A DNA stretch of 58,021 nt from Kluyvera sichuanensis (GCF_014218705.1 NZ_JABBJF010000030.1:1-58021); one strand, 5' to 3'. Shown: positions 1-8,227, counted from the first letter of the stretch. Notes: generated by a model from the sequence alone, not told the origin. Numbers and translations are program-made.

Positions 1-36
1 CCGGAAAAGCCGTAGTATTATCCGGATAGACTAGGA

Positions 37-86
37 AAGTGTTACCTATGTTCCCGGTCTGAAGTGTTACCTATGTATCCGGTCGT
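37..86. repeat. Tandem 25-bp direct repeat at the window edge
   Basis: Two adjacent 25-bp units each begin AAGTGTTACCTATGT (37-51 and 62-76) and continue with a CCGGTC-containing tail. The repeat lies just past the stop codon of nfsB. Such short repeats are common at ends of insertion elements. I suspect the margin of a mobile element, possibly IS481-like, but no transposase is inside the window. Confidence 0.5.
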
Positions 87-120
87 ACAGAAGCGCCGCC
101 GGGAAGGCAAAGAAGCTAAA

Positions 121-774
121 TCAGATCTCGGTAATCACCGCTTCTTCCGGCAGACGAGATTTTGGCAGCGCCTTGTTGAAGTCTTCCACGCTGTGGTGGC
201 CAACCGGCACCACGACCAGGCTGGTGAAGCCTTTCTCTTTCAGACCAAATTCGGCGTCCATAATCTCGGCGTCGAAGCCTTCGATAGGTACCGCATCCAG
301 GCCCATTGCGCCCATCGCCAGCAGGAAGTTGCCCACGTTCAGGTAGGTCTGGTTAGCTGCCCACTGTGCGTCGTCGTGACGTTCTTTACGATGCAGGTCG
401 GCGAAGAAGGTACGGCCTTTGTGGTTGGCGGCTTTGGCTTCTGGCGTGGCGAAACGGCCATCGGCATCTTCCTGATCCACCACTTTTTCCAGCCAGGCAT
501 CGTCGATCGCGGTTTTGGCGCAGAACACCACTACGTGAGAAGCATCCAGCATTTTGCGTTCGTTGAACACGTAGCCGCCCGCTGCGGATTTCGCCACGCG
601 CGCTTTACCTTCGTCGGTGCTGGCAACGATAAAGTGCCACGGTTGAGAGTTGGTGCTGGAAGGGCTATAGCGCAGCAGAGTTTTCAGAGCAGCAGCCTGC
701 TCGGTGGTCAGCTTTTTGCTGGCATCAAAGGCTTTGGTGGAATAGCGCGCTTTAGCAACGGAAACGATGTCCAT
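121..774 (-). CDS. nfsB: Oxygen-insensitive NAD(P)H nitroreductase NfsB
   Basis: This is an FMN-dependent cytoplasmic flavoenzyme that reduces nitroaromatics and quinones with NADH or NADPH. It activates nitrofuran drugs. The 217-residue product matches the length of E. coli NfsB and keeps its recognisable stretches: [17 protein letters not shown] at the start, [16 protein letters not shown] near residue 40 and [14 protein letters not shown] near the C-terminus. I chose the ATG at 774 because AGGAG sits 5 bases upstream. A GTG two codons earlier would overlap that site. It lies downstream of ybdF on the same strand, as in E. coli. In E. coli nfsB belongs to the MarA/SoxS/Rob regulon, so RamA from the neighbouring locus may also act on it; no marbox was confirmed here. 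Confidence 0.96.
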   Translation of the reverse strand: MDIVSVAKARYSTKAFDASKKLTTEQAAALKTLLRYSPSSTNSQPWHFIVASTDEGKARVAKSAAGGYVFNERKMLDASHVVVFCAKTAIDDAWLEKVVDQEDADGRFATPEAKAANHKGRTFFADLHRKERHDDAQWAANQTYLNVGNFLLAMGAMGLDAVPIEGFDAEIMDAEFGLKEKGFTSLVVVPVGHHSVEDFNKALPKSRLPEEAVITEI

Positions 775-862
775 AAACACTCCTGAATGATAAAAAACAC
801 CGCAAATCGGTGCGTCGTATCAAAGCAGGGTACCGCGCGATTTAACAAATGAGAAGGGTGTA

Positions 863-887
863 AAATGCGATAACACTTATCGCATTT
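863..887. promoter_or_regulatory. Perfect 11-bp inverted repeat between ybdF and nfsB
   Basis: AAATGCGATAA (863-873) and TTATCGCATTT (877-887) are exact inverted copies separated by CAC. Read on the minus strand the hairpin follows the ybdF stop codon and ends in TTTTAC. It could be a ybdF terminator or an operator upstream of nfsB. The sequence does not decide between them. Confidence 0.6.
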
Positions 888-896
888 AACGCAAAA

Positions 897-1265
897 TCAA
901 ACTGGACGCACGCGCTGTTGCACGCGTTTTGGCAGCTTGTTTACCACCAGATTCCACGAATCTTCAATCAGGCTGTTGAGCAGATCGACCGTGATCTCAT
1001 CACCAGGATGAACCGAAATCCAGTGCTTTTTGTTCATATGGTAGCCCGGCTTGATGTGCGGGTAGATAGCCTGATGCAGCAACGATTGTTCCGGGTCAAC
1101 CTTCAGGTTGATGATAGGTTCGCCGCGCAGATAGGCCTTGAGCATAAACATTTTACCCTCAACCGTGAAAACATCGTACTCCGGGCCGAAAGGCCAGTAG
1201 ATGTCGGAGAAGGGCAGGGTTAGCGCAAACTCGTGCGCCCGTTCATGCAGCGTTTTACCGTCCAT
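897..1265 (-). CDS. ybdF: MmcQ/YjbR-family protein YbdF
   Basis: A 122-residue protein of the MmcQ/YjbR (CyaY-fold DUF419) family, whose biochemical role is not established. It is collinear with E. coli YbdF, including the central block [12 protein letters not shown] and the family signature [14 protein letters not shown] near residues 73-86, and it ends in RVRPV. No signal peptide or membrane segment is visible. The ATG at 1265 overlaps the ramR stop codon as TAATG, so the two genes are probably translated from one message and coupled. In E. coli ybdF is followed by nfsB; the same order is kept here. Confidence 0.93.
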   Translation of the reverse strand: MDGKTLHERAHEFALTLPFSDIYWPFGPEYDVFTVEGKMFMLKAYLRGEPIINLKVDPEQSLLHQAIYPHIKPGYHMNKKHWISVHPGDEITVDLLNSLIEDSWNLVVNKLPKRVQQRVRPV

Positions 1266-1840
1266 TACTCACCTTCCGCCAGGGCCAGCCACATCGCTTC
1301 GAAGCCCAGCGCTTTGAACTTATCGGCACGCTGCGGTTCCCGGCTGGCAAATTCAATCGTGGTTTCCGCCAGCGACAGGAACAGCGCATCGCCAAAGGCG
1401 CGGAAGTCATCGGACATAAAGACCGGGCGCACCGAGCGCTGGCAGAGCTTTTGCAGCTCCGGGAACATCGCTTTCACCTGGGCGGTGGTCTCTTCGGTGA
1501 TTTTTTCGCTCACTGCCATGCGTCGCAGCGCGTGGTGTCCGGTCGGGTTGCGTACGCCCCAGTCGATGTAGCTGTTCCAGATGCTATGGGTAAAGTCTTT
1601 TGGTACTTCGGTATCCACCAGCCCGGCTTTCATCGCCTCGCACAGGCCGGTTTTCAGATGCAAATAAAGCGCATTAAGCAGGTCGTCTTTGGTGGCGAAA
1701 TAGCGAAACAACGTACCCTCTGCAACCCCCGCACTGCGCGCAATTAGCGCAGTCGATGCGGCAATGCCGGATTGGGCAATGGCGCTGGTCGCAGCGTCCA
1801 GTAACGCTTGTTTTTTATCTTCACTCTTCGGACGAGCCAC
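1265..1840 (-). CDS. ramR: TetR-family repressor RamR
   Basis: RamR is the local repressor of ramA in Salmonella, Klebsiella and Enterobacter. Loss-of-function mutations raise RamA and with it AcrAB-TolC efflux. The 191-residue protein starts [18 protein letters not shown], followed by a TetR helix-turn-helix at about residues 25-48 ([21 protein letters not shown]), which is nearly identical to Salmonella RamR. The ligand-binding helical domain follows and keeps FPELQ and [13 protein letters not shown]. The reading frame is intact, so no resistance-type disruption is seen. It is divergent from romA-ramA, and its operator lies in the shared intergenic region. Its stop codon overlaps the ybdF start. 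Confidence 0.93.
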   Translation of the reverse strand: MARPKSEDKKQALLDAATSAIAQSGIAASTALIARSAGVAEGTLFRYFATKDDLLNALYLHLKTGLCEAMKAGLVDTEVPKDFTHSIWNSYIDWGVRNPTGHHALRRMAVSEKITEETTAQVKAMFPELQKLCQRSVRPVFMSDDFRAFGDALFLSLAETTIEFASREPQRADKFKALGFEAMWLALAEGE

Positions 1841-1929
1841 TACACTTTACCTCTCTGACTGTAAAAAACGTGATTGAAACATGCCGACCCCAGGGACTTC
1901 AACGTCGATTGTCAAATTTTGAAAATTGC

Positions 1930-1959
1930 TTGACGATTTTTTCCCCGTCTTTCTATAAT
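1930..1959 (+). promoter_or_regulatory. Sigma-70 promoter of romA-ramA
   Basis: TTGACG (1930-1935) and a perfect TATAAT (1954-1959) are separated by 18 bp, facing romA. The -10 hexamer overlaps the left end of the RamR palindrome, which explains repression by steric exclusion. The romA-ramA gap is only 32 bp, so this is probably the main promoter for both genes. Confidence 0.8.
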
Positions 1960-1977
1960 GAGTGCCTACTCACTCAT
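1958..1977. promoter_or_regulatory. RamR operator palindrome
   Basis: ATGAGTG (1958-1964) and CACTCAT (1971-1977) are separated by CCTACT. This is exactly the ATGAGTG-N6-CACTCAT site described for RamR upstream of Salmonella ramA. It overlaps the -10 element and probable transcription start of romA-ramA. Confidence 0.9.
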
Positions 1978-2029
1978 AATCAACCTTTTTAGTGTGGCTT
2001 CCTGGACGAAGCCGGTCCAGGGTCAGGAT

Positions 2030-3130
2030 ATGAAACCTTTTATCATCAGTGTGGTTGCTATCATGCTTATTGCCAGTGCTGCAAGTTTACCCTTTGTCCT
2101 GAACGCCGGTTTTGGTCAGGCGCCGCAAGGGGTTGAGAAAAGTCAGATTGAACGTTCGCCGAACTACCGTGACGGCGCGTTCCAGAACGCCTTGCCAACG
2201 CCTGGCTTTACTGGTGACAAAAACATGGTGATGGCGTGGTGGGAGTTTTTAACCGCCAAACGCGAAAATGCGCGCCCGACGCAGCCTCTGCCGATGGTGC
2301 CAACCGATCTCGCCAGCCTGCCGCTGGGGCAGGACACCATGATTTGGCTCGGCCACTCCTCGTGGTACCTGCAGCTGTCGGGCAAACGTATTTTGATAGA
2401 CCCGGTGTTCAGCAGCTATGCCGCGCCGTTCTCGTTTCTGAATAAGGCGTTTGCGGGCAACTACCCGTGGCGCACCGAGAACATGCCGGAGATAGACCTG
2501 CTGATCATCTCTCACGACCACTACGATCACCTGGATTACGCCACCATCAAGGGACTGATGCCGAAGATCAAACGTGCCGTGGTGCCGTTAGGCGTGGGTT
2601 CACACCTGCGTTACTGGGGCATGAAAGATGACGTGATTACCGAAGCAGACTGGCAGCAGAGCGTCACCATCAGCGATGCGCTGAGCGTGCACGTGCTGCC
2701 CGCGCGTCACTTCTCCGGTCGCGACTTGAAGCGTAATCAGACGCTGTGGGCGAGCTTTATGTTCGTGACGCCGACGCAGAATATCTACTACAGCGGCGAC
2801 ACCGGCTATGGCCCGCACTTTAAGGCGATTGGTGAACAGTTTGGTCATGTGGACGTCGCCATTATGGAAGACGGTCAGTACGACCAGGACTGGCGCTACA
2901 TCCACATGATGCCGGAACAGACGGCGCAGGCGGCGGCGGATCTCAACGCTCGTCGTGTGCTGCCGGGTCACGCCGGACGCTTCGTGCTGGCAAAACACAC
3001 CTGGGATGATCCGTATAAACGTCTGGCGCAGGCCAGCAAAGACAAAGCGTATCGGCTGCTGACGCCGATGCAGGGCGAGCCGGTGTGGCTTGCTGATACC
3101 GCACAAACATTTGGTGCCTGGTGGGAATAA
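2030..3130 (+). CDS. romA: RomA, membrane-anchored metallo-beta-lactamase-fold hydrolase
   Basis: RomA was named from Enterobacter cloacae as the gene upstream of ramA affecting outer-membrane porins and drug resistance; its substrate is unknown. The 366-residue product begins with a hydrophobic segment (about residues 4-20, FIISVVAIMLIASAASL) that looks like a signal anchor. The metallo-hydrolase domain follows with the metal-binding motif SHDHYDHLD near residue 165 and later histidine and aspartate ligands (ARHFSGR, YSGDTGYG, LPGHAG). The layout resembles UlaG and NAPE-PLD-type enzymes. The ATG at 2030 was chosen because AGGAT precedes it and it opens the hydrophobic segment. An in-frame ATG at 1958 lies in the operator. 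It is cotranscribed with ramA. Confidence 0.9.
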   Translation: MKPFIISVVAIMLIASAASLPFVLNAGFGQAPQGVEKSQIERSPNYRDGAFQNALPTPGFTGDKNMVMAWWEFLTAKRENARPTQPLPMVPTDLASLPLGQDTMIWLGHSSWYLQLSGKRILIDPVFSSYAAPFSFLNKAFAGNYPWRTENMPEIDLLIISHDHYDHLDYATIKGLMPKIKRAVVPLGVGSHLRYWGMKDDVITEADWQQSVTISDALSVHVLPARHFSGRDLKRNQTLWASFMFVTPTQNIYYSGDTGYGPHFKAIGEQFGHVDVAIMEDGQYDQDWRYIHMMPEQTAQAAADLNARRVLPGHAGRFVLAKHTWDDPYKRLAQASKDKAYRLLTPMQGEPVWLADTAQTFGAWWE

Positions 3131-3162
3131 CCACCGGCAGTCGTTAAACGAGGGGAGGGTGT

Positions 3163-3510
3163 ATGACCGAATTAGCCACTCAGGTTGTCGACACACTGGT
3201 CGAATGGATTGACGACAATCTGCATCAGCCATTGCGTATTGATGAAATTGCCCGTCGGGCAGGGTACTCAAAATGGCATTTACAGCGTATTTTCCTGCAG
3301 CACAAAGGGGAGAGTCTGGGGCGCTACATTCGCCACCGGAAGCTGAATCTGGCGGCCGATGAGCTGTGTACGACCGATCAAAAGGTTTACGACATCTGCC
3401 TGAAGTACGGGTTTGATTCCCAGCAGACCTTTACCCGCATTTTCACCCGCACGTTCCATCAGTCGCCGGGTGCCTACCGCAAAGAGAATCATCGTCCGCA
3501 GACGCATTGA
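3163..3510 (+). CDS. ramA: AraC/XylS-family global activator RamA
   Basis: RamA is a MarA/SoxS/Rob paralogue that activates acrAB, tolC and other marbox promoters and so causes multidrug resistance. The 115-residue protein is a stand-alone DNA-binding domain with two helix-turn-helix motifs: RIDEIARRAGYSKWHLQRIF (about residues 26-45) and YDICLKYGFDSQQTFTRIFTRTF (about 76-98). Both are highly diagnostic of RamA. It has no ligand-binding domain, so activity is set by abundance (RamR repression, probably Lon proteolysis by analogy with other members). GGGGAGG lies upstream of the ATG. It is separated from romA by 32 bp with no visible second promoter in that gap. Confidence 0.95.
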   Translation: MTELATQVVDTLVEWIDDNLHQPLRIDEIARRAGYSKWHLQRIFLQHKGESLGRYIRHRKLNLAADELCTTDQKVYDICLKYGFDSQQTFTRIFTRTFHQSPGAYRKENHRPQTH

Positions 3511-3517
3511 TTCTGCC

Positions 3518-3599
3518 CCGGGGTCGGCGTAAACGCCTCGCCCGGGCTACCCAACCATCTCATACCCCGTAGCCCGGCCGAGCGCAGCGACGCCGGGGA
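3518..3599. repeat. REP-like element pair after ramA
   Basis: An inverted pair built on CCGGGCTAC (3542-3550) and GTAGCCCGG (3569-3577), with outer arms rich in CGGCG. The same core recurs at 13872, 47672, 51872 and 57977. It lies between the convergent genes ramA and ybdJ and can form a stable hairpin in either transcript, so it may stop transcription or protect mRNA 3' ends. Confidence 0.8.
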
Positions 3600-3609
3600 A
3601 TCACGGCCA

Positions 3610-3858
3610 TCAATCCGCGAGCGAAAACCAGCGCCGCCATACGAAACGAATCACCAGATACTCAATTGTCCCCAGCGCCAGAAACCACACGCAGAACAGC
3701 ACGGTGTACAGCTGGCTAAGATCCATAAAATGGAAGGTCTCAACCAGCTTTTGCGCCAGCGTCAGCCCCAGCGACGGTGCAGGCAGCAGCAGGCAGGAGA
3801 GGAGTGCCAGCAACAAAATACCGGCGGCGGTCATCAGGGATTCGAGCGGATGCTTCAT
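3610..3858 (-). CDS. ybdJ: Inner-membrane protein YbdJ (DUF1158)
   Basis: An 82-residue hydrophobic protein with two probable membrane helices, at about residues 8-27 (LMTAAGILLLALLSCLLLPA) and 48-72 (QLYTVLFCVWFLALGTIEYLVIRFV). It ends in a positively charged tail (VWRRWFSLAD). Length and sequence match E. coli YbdJ throughout. Function is unknown. In E. coli ybdJ sits next to ybdF; here the ram locus separates them. ybdK and hokE, which follow in E. coli, are missing and a long accessory block begins instead. Confidence 0.93.
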   Translation of the reverse strand: MKHPLESLMTAAGILLLALLSCLLLPAPSLGLTLAQKLVETFHFMDLSQLYTVLFCVWFLALGTIEYLVIRFVWRRWFSLAD

Positions 3859-4042
3859 GTAATGTTAATCTTTGGTTAAAGATATTATTGTCCGGTAATT
3901 TTTAATAGAACGCAATGTTTCTAATTAAACAAATCCCTTAGCGAATAATTAATATAAATCACCAGACCTACGATAATAATCGCATGGCGATAAATGAAAT
4001 AATGTTCTGGTTTAAATTAAATATAGCTTTCGTAAATTAACG

Positions 4043-4159
4043 TCATGCTCCAGATAATATTTTTACAAAAGTATAAGTACTATATCCAACCAGCGTGGCA
4101 ATCACGACAGCCAGCGCTACGTACAGCGCCAGGCGGCGCCCTTTGTAGATTCCAAACAT
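4043..4159 (-). CDS. Predicted 38-residue single-span membrane protein
   Basis: An ATG at 4159 opens a 38-codon frame ending TGA. The product begins MFGIYKGRRLALYVALAV: a short basic N-terminus (KGRR) followed by one hydrophobic helix of about 20 residues (LALYVALAVVIATLVGYSTY) and a short polar tail. GAGG lies 6 bases before the ATG, a good ribosome site. The positive-inside rule puts the N-terminus in the cytoplasm. It stands alone in a 508-base AT-rich gap between ybdJ and the P-type ATPase. I do not recognise a named family, and function is unknown. It could be a regulator of a neighbouring membrane protein, but nothing in the sequence shows that. Confidence 0.65.
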   Translation of the reverse strand: MFGIYKGRRLALYVALAVVIATLVGYSTYTFVKILSGA

Positions 4160-4245
4160 AATGACCTCGTTTAGATAGGGTTTAGGAACATTCTGTAATA
4201 TTAATATTAGTTATTCAGCTTAATGTCATTCTGAAAATTTAAAAA

Positions 4246-4281
4246 GCAAAAAATATTGTGATTCGATAAAAGATTTTTTGC
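4246..4281. promoter_or_regulatory. Inverted repeat in leader of the P-type ATPase gene
   Basis: GCAAAAAAT (4246-4254) and ATTTTTTGC (4273-4281) are exact inverted copies with an 18-base loop, about 85 bases before the ATPase start. It may be an operator or an mRNA leader hairpin. The surrounding 4160-4366 stretch is AT-rich and holds no gene that I can support. Confidence 0.4.
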
Positions 4282-4366
4282 TCGCAAATATGATTCAGTG
4301 ATATCGCCTTGGCCAGAAATGGAATTCAGGCTTTCCGTTCGCAGGAATTTAAAAGGAAACCTTATT

Positions 4367-7093
4367 GTGTCTAAAATGATGAACGCCCAGAATGTGCCGC
4401 ACGCGGGTCACGACCCGCATGAGCACGCCTACCAGCAGACCACCGAGCAGGTGCTATCACATCTGAACAGCCAGCCTGACGGTTTGAGCATGGACGACGC
4501 CGCCGCGCGTCTGAACACCTACGGCCCGAACGCGCTGCCGGAGAAAAAAGGCAAACCCGCGTGGCTGCGTTTCCTTGCCCACTTTAACGATGTCCTTATT
4601 TACGTCCTGCTGGCCGCGGCGGCGCTGACCGCCGTGATGGGCCACTGGGTCGATACCTTCGTCATTCTCGGCGTCACGGTGATTAACGCCCTGATCGGCC
4701 ACATTCAGGAGAGCAACGCGGAGAAATCGCTGAAAAGCATCCGCAATATGCTCTCCAGCGACGCGCGCGCCATTCGCGGCGGCAGCCATAAAACGGTGTC
4801 GACCACCGACCTGGTGCCGGGTGATATCGTGGTACTGCGTGCGGGCGACCGTATTCCGGCGGACATGCGCCTGATTGAAGCGCACAACCTGCGCGTGGAA
4901 GAGGCGATCCTCACCGGCGAGTCCACCGTGGTCGACAAGCACACCGACGTGCTGCACGGCGAACTGCCGCTGGGCGACCGTACTAATATGGTCTTCTCCG
5001 GCACCACCGTCAGCGCCGGTGGCGGCGTGGGCGTGGTCGTGGCGACCGGGCAGGAGACCGAACTGGGTCACATCAACCAGATGATGGCGGGTATCGAGAA
5101 GCACCGCACGCCGCTGCTGGTGCAGATGGACAAGCTCGGCAAAGCGATTTTCGCCATTATTCTGGCGATGATGGGCGCGCTGTTTGTCTTCAGCATGGTG
5201 CTGCGCGACATTCCACTGGGCGAACTGCTACTGTCGCTGATTAGCCTCGCGGTTGCCGCGGTACCGGAAGGTCTGCCGGCGATTATCTCAATTATTCTGT
5301 CGCTGGGCGTGCAGGCGATGGCGCGTAAGCGGGCGATTATCCGCAAGCTGCCGACCGTTGAAACTCTGGGCGCGATGACCGTGGTCTGCTCGGATAAAAC
5401 CGGCACCCTGACCATGAACGAAATGACCGTTAAAGCGATCATTACCGCCGACAGTTGCTACCGCGTTGACGGCAACAGCTACGAGCCGCACGGCAGCATT
5501 TACCTGGAAGGCAGCAACGAGCCGGTCAACGTACAGCCGTACACCGTGCTGGAGAAATACCTGCGCACCATCGACCTGTGCAACGACAGCCAGCTGATTC
5601 AGGATGCGCAGGGCCACTGGGGCATTACCGGCGGCCCAACCGAGGGCGCGCTTAAAGTGCTGGCGGCGAAGGCCAACCTTGAGCCGATGCGTACTCAGCT
5701 GGTGGCCAAGATCCCGTTCGACTCACAGTACAAATACATGTCCACCCACTTCCAGCTTGCTGATGACGAAGTGGTGATGGTGACCGGCGCACCGGACGTG
5801 CTCTTCGCCCTGTGCCAGCAGCAGCAAACCGCACGCGGCGTCGCCCCGTTCGACCGCGGCTACTGGGAAGCGGAGATGGCGCGTTTTGCCAGCCAGGGCT
5901 TGCGTATGGTGGCCGCAGCGACCAAGCCAGCCGCGCCGGGGGCGAAAACCCTCGATCATAGCGACCTGCAGGAAGGCCTTATCTTCCTCGGCATTGCCGG
6001 GATGATGGACCCGCCGCGCCCGGAAGCGGTAGAGGCGATCCACACCTGCCAGAATGCTGGGATCCGCGTGAAAATGATCACCGGCGATCACCCGCAAACT
6101 GCCATGAGCATTGGCCAGATGCTGGGGATCCGCAACAGCAGCGAAGCGATGACCGGCTACCAGCTGGAGCACATGGACGACGCCGAGCTGGCAAAAGCGG
6201 CGGTGGAGTACGACATCTTCGCCCGCACCAGCCCGGAGCATAAGCTGCGCCTGGTGAAAGCCCTGCAGGAGAACGGCGAGATCGTCGGCATGACCGGCGA
6301 CGGCGTAAACGATGCGCCCGCGCTGCGTCAGGCAGACGTCGGTATCGCGATGGGCATTAAAGGCACCGAGGTGACCAAAGAGGCCGCCGATATGGTCCTG
6401 ACCGATGACAACTTCGCGACCATCGCCAGTTCGGTCAAAGAGGGGCGTCGTGTCTACGACAACCTGAAAAAGACGATTCTGTTCATTATGCCGACCAACC
6501 TGGCGCAGGGGCTGCTGATTATCATCGCCTTGCTGGCAGGGAATATCATCCCGCTGACTCCGGTGCTGATTCTGTGGATGAACATGGCGACCTCCGCCAC
6601 GCTCTCTTTCGGCCTGGCGTTTGAAGCCGCCGAGCGTAACGTGATGAACCGTCCGCCGCGTAAAACCGGCCAGCACGTGATGGATGCCTTTGCCGTCTGG
6701 CGCGTGGCCTTTGTCGGCTCGATGATTGCCATTGCCGCCTTTATGCTTGAGGCCTGGCTGGCACCGCGCGGCCACAGCGCCGAGTTCGTGCGTACCGTGC
6801 TGCTGCAGATGCTGGTGACCGCGCAGTGGGTCTACATGATCAACTGCCGCAGCAGCGACCGCTTCTCCCTGAACCGCGGCCTGCTGAAGAACAAAGGTAT
6901 CTGGCTGGTGACCGGCGTGCTGCTTCTGCTCCAGTTGGCGATTATCTACCTGCCGCTGATGCAGACGCTGTTCGGCACTGAAGCGCTGCCGCTGCGTTAC
7001 TGGGGCATTACCCTGGTGATTGGCGTGGCGATGTTCCTGGTGGTTGAAGTGGAAAAACGTCTGACCCGCCGTTTCCGTAAAACGACCTCGTAA
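4367..7093 (+). CDS. P-type (P2-like) cation-transporting ATPase
   Basis: An integral inner-membrane pump that couples ATP hydrolysis to cation movement. Domains run in standard order: cation-ATPase N-terminal domain, M1-M2, actuator with LTGES near residue 182, M4 with VAAVPEGLP near 297, phosphorylation motif CSDKTGTLT with the aspartate near 343, MITGDHPQTA, hinge MTGDGVNDAPALRQAD, and a six-helix C-terminal membrane domain. The PEGLP in M4 is typical of Ca2+- or Na+-type P2 pumps. In M6, however, the usual N-x-x-T-D is N-M-A-T-S, so the acidic ligand of Ca2+ pumps is missing and the ion is uncertain. I prefer the GTG at 4367 (908 residues): AAGGAA precedes it by 8 bases. ATG codons follow at 4376 and 4379. 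An RND efflux pair follows closely. Confidence 0.87.
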   Translation: MSKMMNAQNVPHAGHDPHEHAYQQTTEQVLSHLNSQPDGLSMDDAAARLNTYGPNALPEKKGKPAWLRFLAHFNDVLIYVLLAAAALTAVMGHWVDTFVILGVTVINALIGHIQESNAEKSLKSIRNMLSSDARAIRGGSHKTVSTTDLVPGDIVVLRAGDRIPADMRLIEAHNLRVEEAILTGESTVVDKHTDVLHGELPLGDRTNMVFSGTTVSAGGGVGVVVATGQETELGHINQMMAGIEKHRTPLLVQMDKLGKAIFAIILAMMGALFVFSMVLRDIPLGELLLSLISLAVAAVPEGLPAIISIILSLGVQAMARKRAIIRKLPTVETLGAMTVVCSDKTGTLTMNEMTVKAIITADSCYRVDGNSYEPHGSIYLEGSNEPVNVQPYTVLEKYLRTIDLCNDSQLIQDAQGHWGITGGPTEGALKVLAAKANLEPMRTQLVAKIPFDSQYKYMSTHFQLADDEVVMVTGAPDVLFALCQQQQTARGVAPFDRGYWEAEMARFASQGLRMVAAATKPAAPGAKTLDHSDLQEGLIFLGIAGMMDPPRPEAVEAIHTCQNAGIRVKMITGDHPQTAMSIGQMLGIRNSSEAMTGYQLEHMDDAELAKAAVEYDIFARTSPEHKLRLVKALQENGEIVGMTGDGVNDAPALRQADVGIAMGIKGTEVTKEAADMVLTDDNFATIASSVKEGRRVYDNLKKTILFIMPTNLAQGLLIIIALLAGNIIPLTPVLILWMNMATSATLSFGLAFEAAERNVMNRPPRKTGQHVMDAFAVWRVAFVGSMIAIAAFMLEAWLAPRGHSAEFVRTVLLQMLVTAQWVYMINCRSSDRFSLNRGLLKNKGIWLVTGVLLLLQLAIIYLPLMQTLFGTEALPLRYWGITLVIGVAMFLVVEVEKRLTRRFRKTTS

Positions 7094-7099
7094 CTCATA

Positions 7100-7125
7100 C
7101 GCCCCTCTCCAGCCGGAGGGGGGCG
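7100..7125 (+). terminator. GC-rich hairpin between the ATPase and efflux genes
   Basis: CGCCCCTCTCC (7100-7110) pairs with GGAGGGGGGCG (7115-7125) across an AGCC loop, with one G-U wobble in RNA. No T-run follows, so it is a poor intrinsic terminator. It may instead attenuate read-through or stabilise the upstream mRNA end. Confidence 0.5.
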
Positions 7126-7147
7126 CTTGCCCTGCAAGGATTTCTCC

Positions 7148-8218
7148 ATGAAAAACACTTTCCGCCTCGCCCTGCTGGCCTGTGGCCTGGCCGCCTGCGT
7201 GCAGGCTTCCGCCTCGGTGCCGGTGCGCATCATCACCGTTGAACAGGCACCGCACGCTGCCGAGCGTCAGGTACCGGGCCGCGTTGAGGCCATTCATTCG
7301 GTCGAGATCCGCGCCCGTACCGAAGGGGCCATCGTGCAGCGCCATTTCCAGGACGGGCAGGAGGTCAACAAAGGCGACCTGCTGTTTACCCTTGATGATG
7401 CCCAGCCCCGTGCGGCGCTGGCGCTGGCGCAGGCGGAACTGAAAAGCGCGCAGGCCTCGCTGCGTCAGGCACAGCAGTTGCTTTCACGCTATCAGAGTTT
7501 GAAAACCAGCCAGGCTATCAGCCGTAACGATGTCGACAACGCGCAGATGCAGCGCGACGTGGCGGCGGCGGCCGTTGAACAGGCGAAAGCCCGTATCTCT
7601 GCCCAGCAAATTACCCTCGATTACACTCGCATTATCGCGCCGGTCAGCGGACGCGTTGGTCACAGCGCCTTTCACGTCGGGACGCTGGTTAACCCCGCCA
7701 GCGGCGTGCTGGCTGAAGTGGTGCAGCTTGAACCGATCCGCGTGAGCTTCGCGCTGGACGAGTCGGCGTTCTACAGCAAGGCCGGGCAGCATGCGGATAT
7801 TCGTGCGCTGAAGGCGGCGTGGCGGGCGCAAATCACCCTCGACGGCCAGCGTGAAGATGGCGTGCTGACCTCGGTCGATAACCGAATTGATACCCGAACT
7901 GCCAGCGTGACGATGCGCGCGGAGTTCGCTAACCCTCAGCACCGTTTGCTGCCGGGCGGCAACGTTTCGGTCACGCTGCGTCCGCAGGTGGCGACCGAGC
8001 GGGTGATGATCCCGGCGGCGGCGGTACAGCAGGATGCCCAGGGCTACTTTAGCTGGGTACTGACGCCAGAGAATAAGGCTGGGCAGCGTCGTCTGTCGCT
8101 GGACGGCCAGCAGGGACAAACCTTTGCGGTCGCGCAGGGGCTAACCGCGGGTGAGCGCGTGGTCGTTGAGGGCGCGCAGCGCCTGACCGACGGTGCCGCC
8201 GTGACGCTGCTGAATTAA
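7148..8218 (+). CDS. RND efflux periplasmic adaptor (membrane fusion protein)
   Basis: An AcrA/MexE-class adaptor that would link the inner-membrane RND pump to an outer-membrane channel. The 356-residue product has an N-terminal signal ending in LAAC near residue 17 (a possible lipobox) or ASA a few residues later. A biotinyl/lipoyl half-motif (GRVEAIHSVEIRARTEGAIV) follows, then an Ala/Gln-rich helical hairpin (about 85-150), the second lipoyl half (IIAPVSGRVGHSAFHVGTLV) and a beta-barrel domain. The ATG at 7148 is preceded by AAGGA at 7 bases. The pump gene follows after 9 bases. No outer-membrane factor is encoded nearby, so TolC is the likely partner. It is not clearly AcrA, OqxA or EefA, so no symbol is given. 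Confidence 0.9.
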   Translation: MKNTFRLALLACGLAACVQASASVPVRIITVEQAPHAAERQVPGRVEAIHSVEIRARTEGAIVQRHFQDGQEVNKGDLLFTLDDAQPRAALALAQAELKSAQASLRQAQQLLSRYQSLKTSQAISRNDVDNAQMQRDVAAAAVEQAKARISAQQITLDYTRIIAPVSGRVGHSAFHVGTLVNPASGVLAEVVQLEPIRVSFALDESAFYSKAGQHADIRALKAAWRAQITLDGQREDGVLTSVDNRIDTRTASVTMRAEFANPQHRLLPGGNVSVTLRPQVATERVMIPAAAVQQDAQGYFSWVLTPENKAGQRRLSLDGQQGQTFAVAQGLTAGERVVVEGAQRLTDGAAVTLLN

Positions 8219-8227
8219 GGAGAGAGC

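Noticed and set aside
64-786. A 240-codon plus-strand frame opposite nfsB
   Set aside because: It is the shadow of nfsB, whose product matches a known protein along its full length.
4298-4366. Earlier ATG for the P-type ATPase
   Set aside because: No ribosome site precedes 4298 and the added residues match no family feature; AAGGAA before the GTG at 4367 is a better start.
5723-7345. A 540-codon open frame on the minus strand opposite the P-type ATPase
   Set aside because: It is antisense to a gene with full family motifs, has a His/Gln/Arg-rich composition with no domain, and arises from codon bias in GC-rich DNA.
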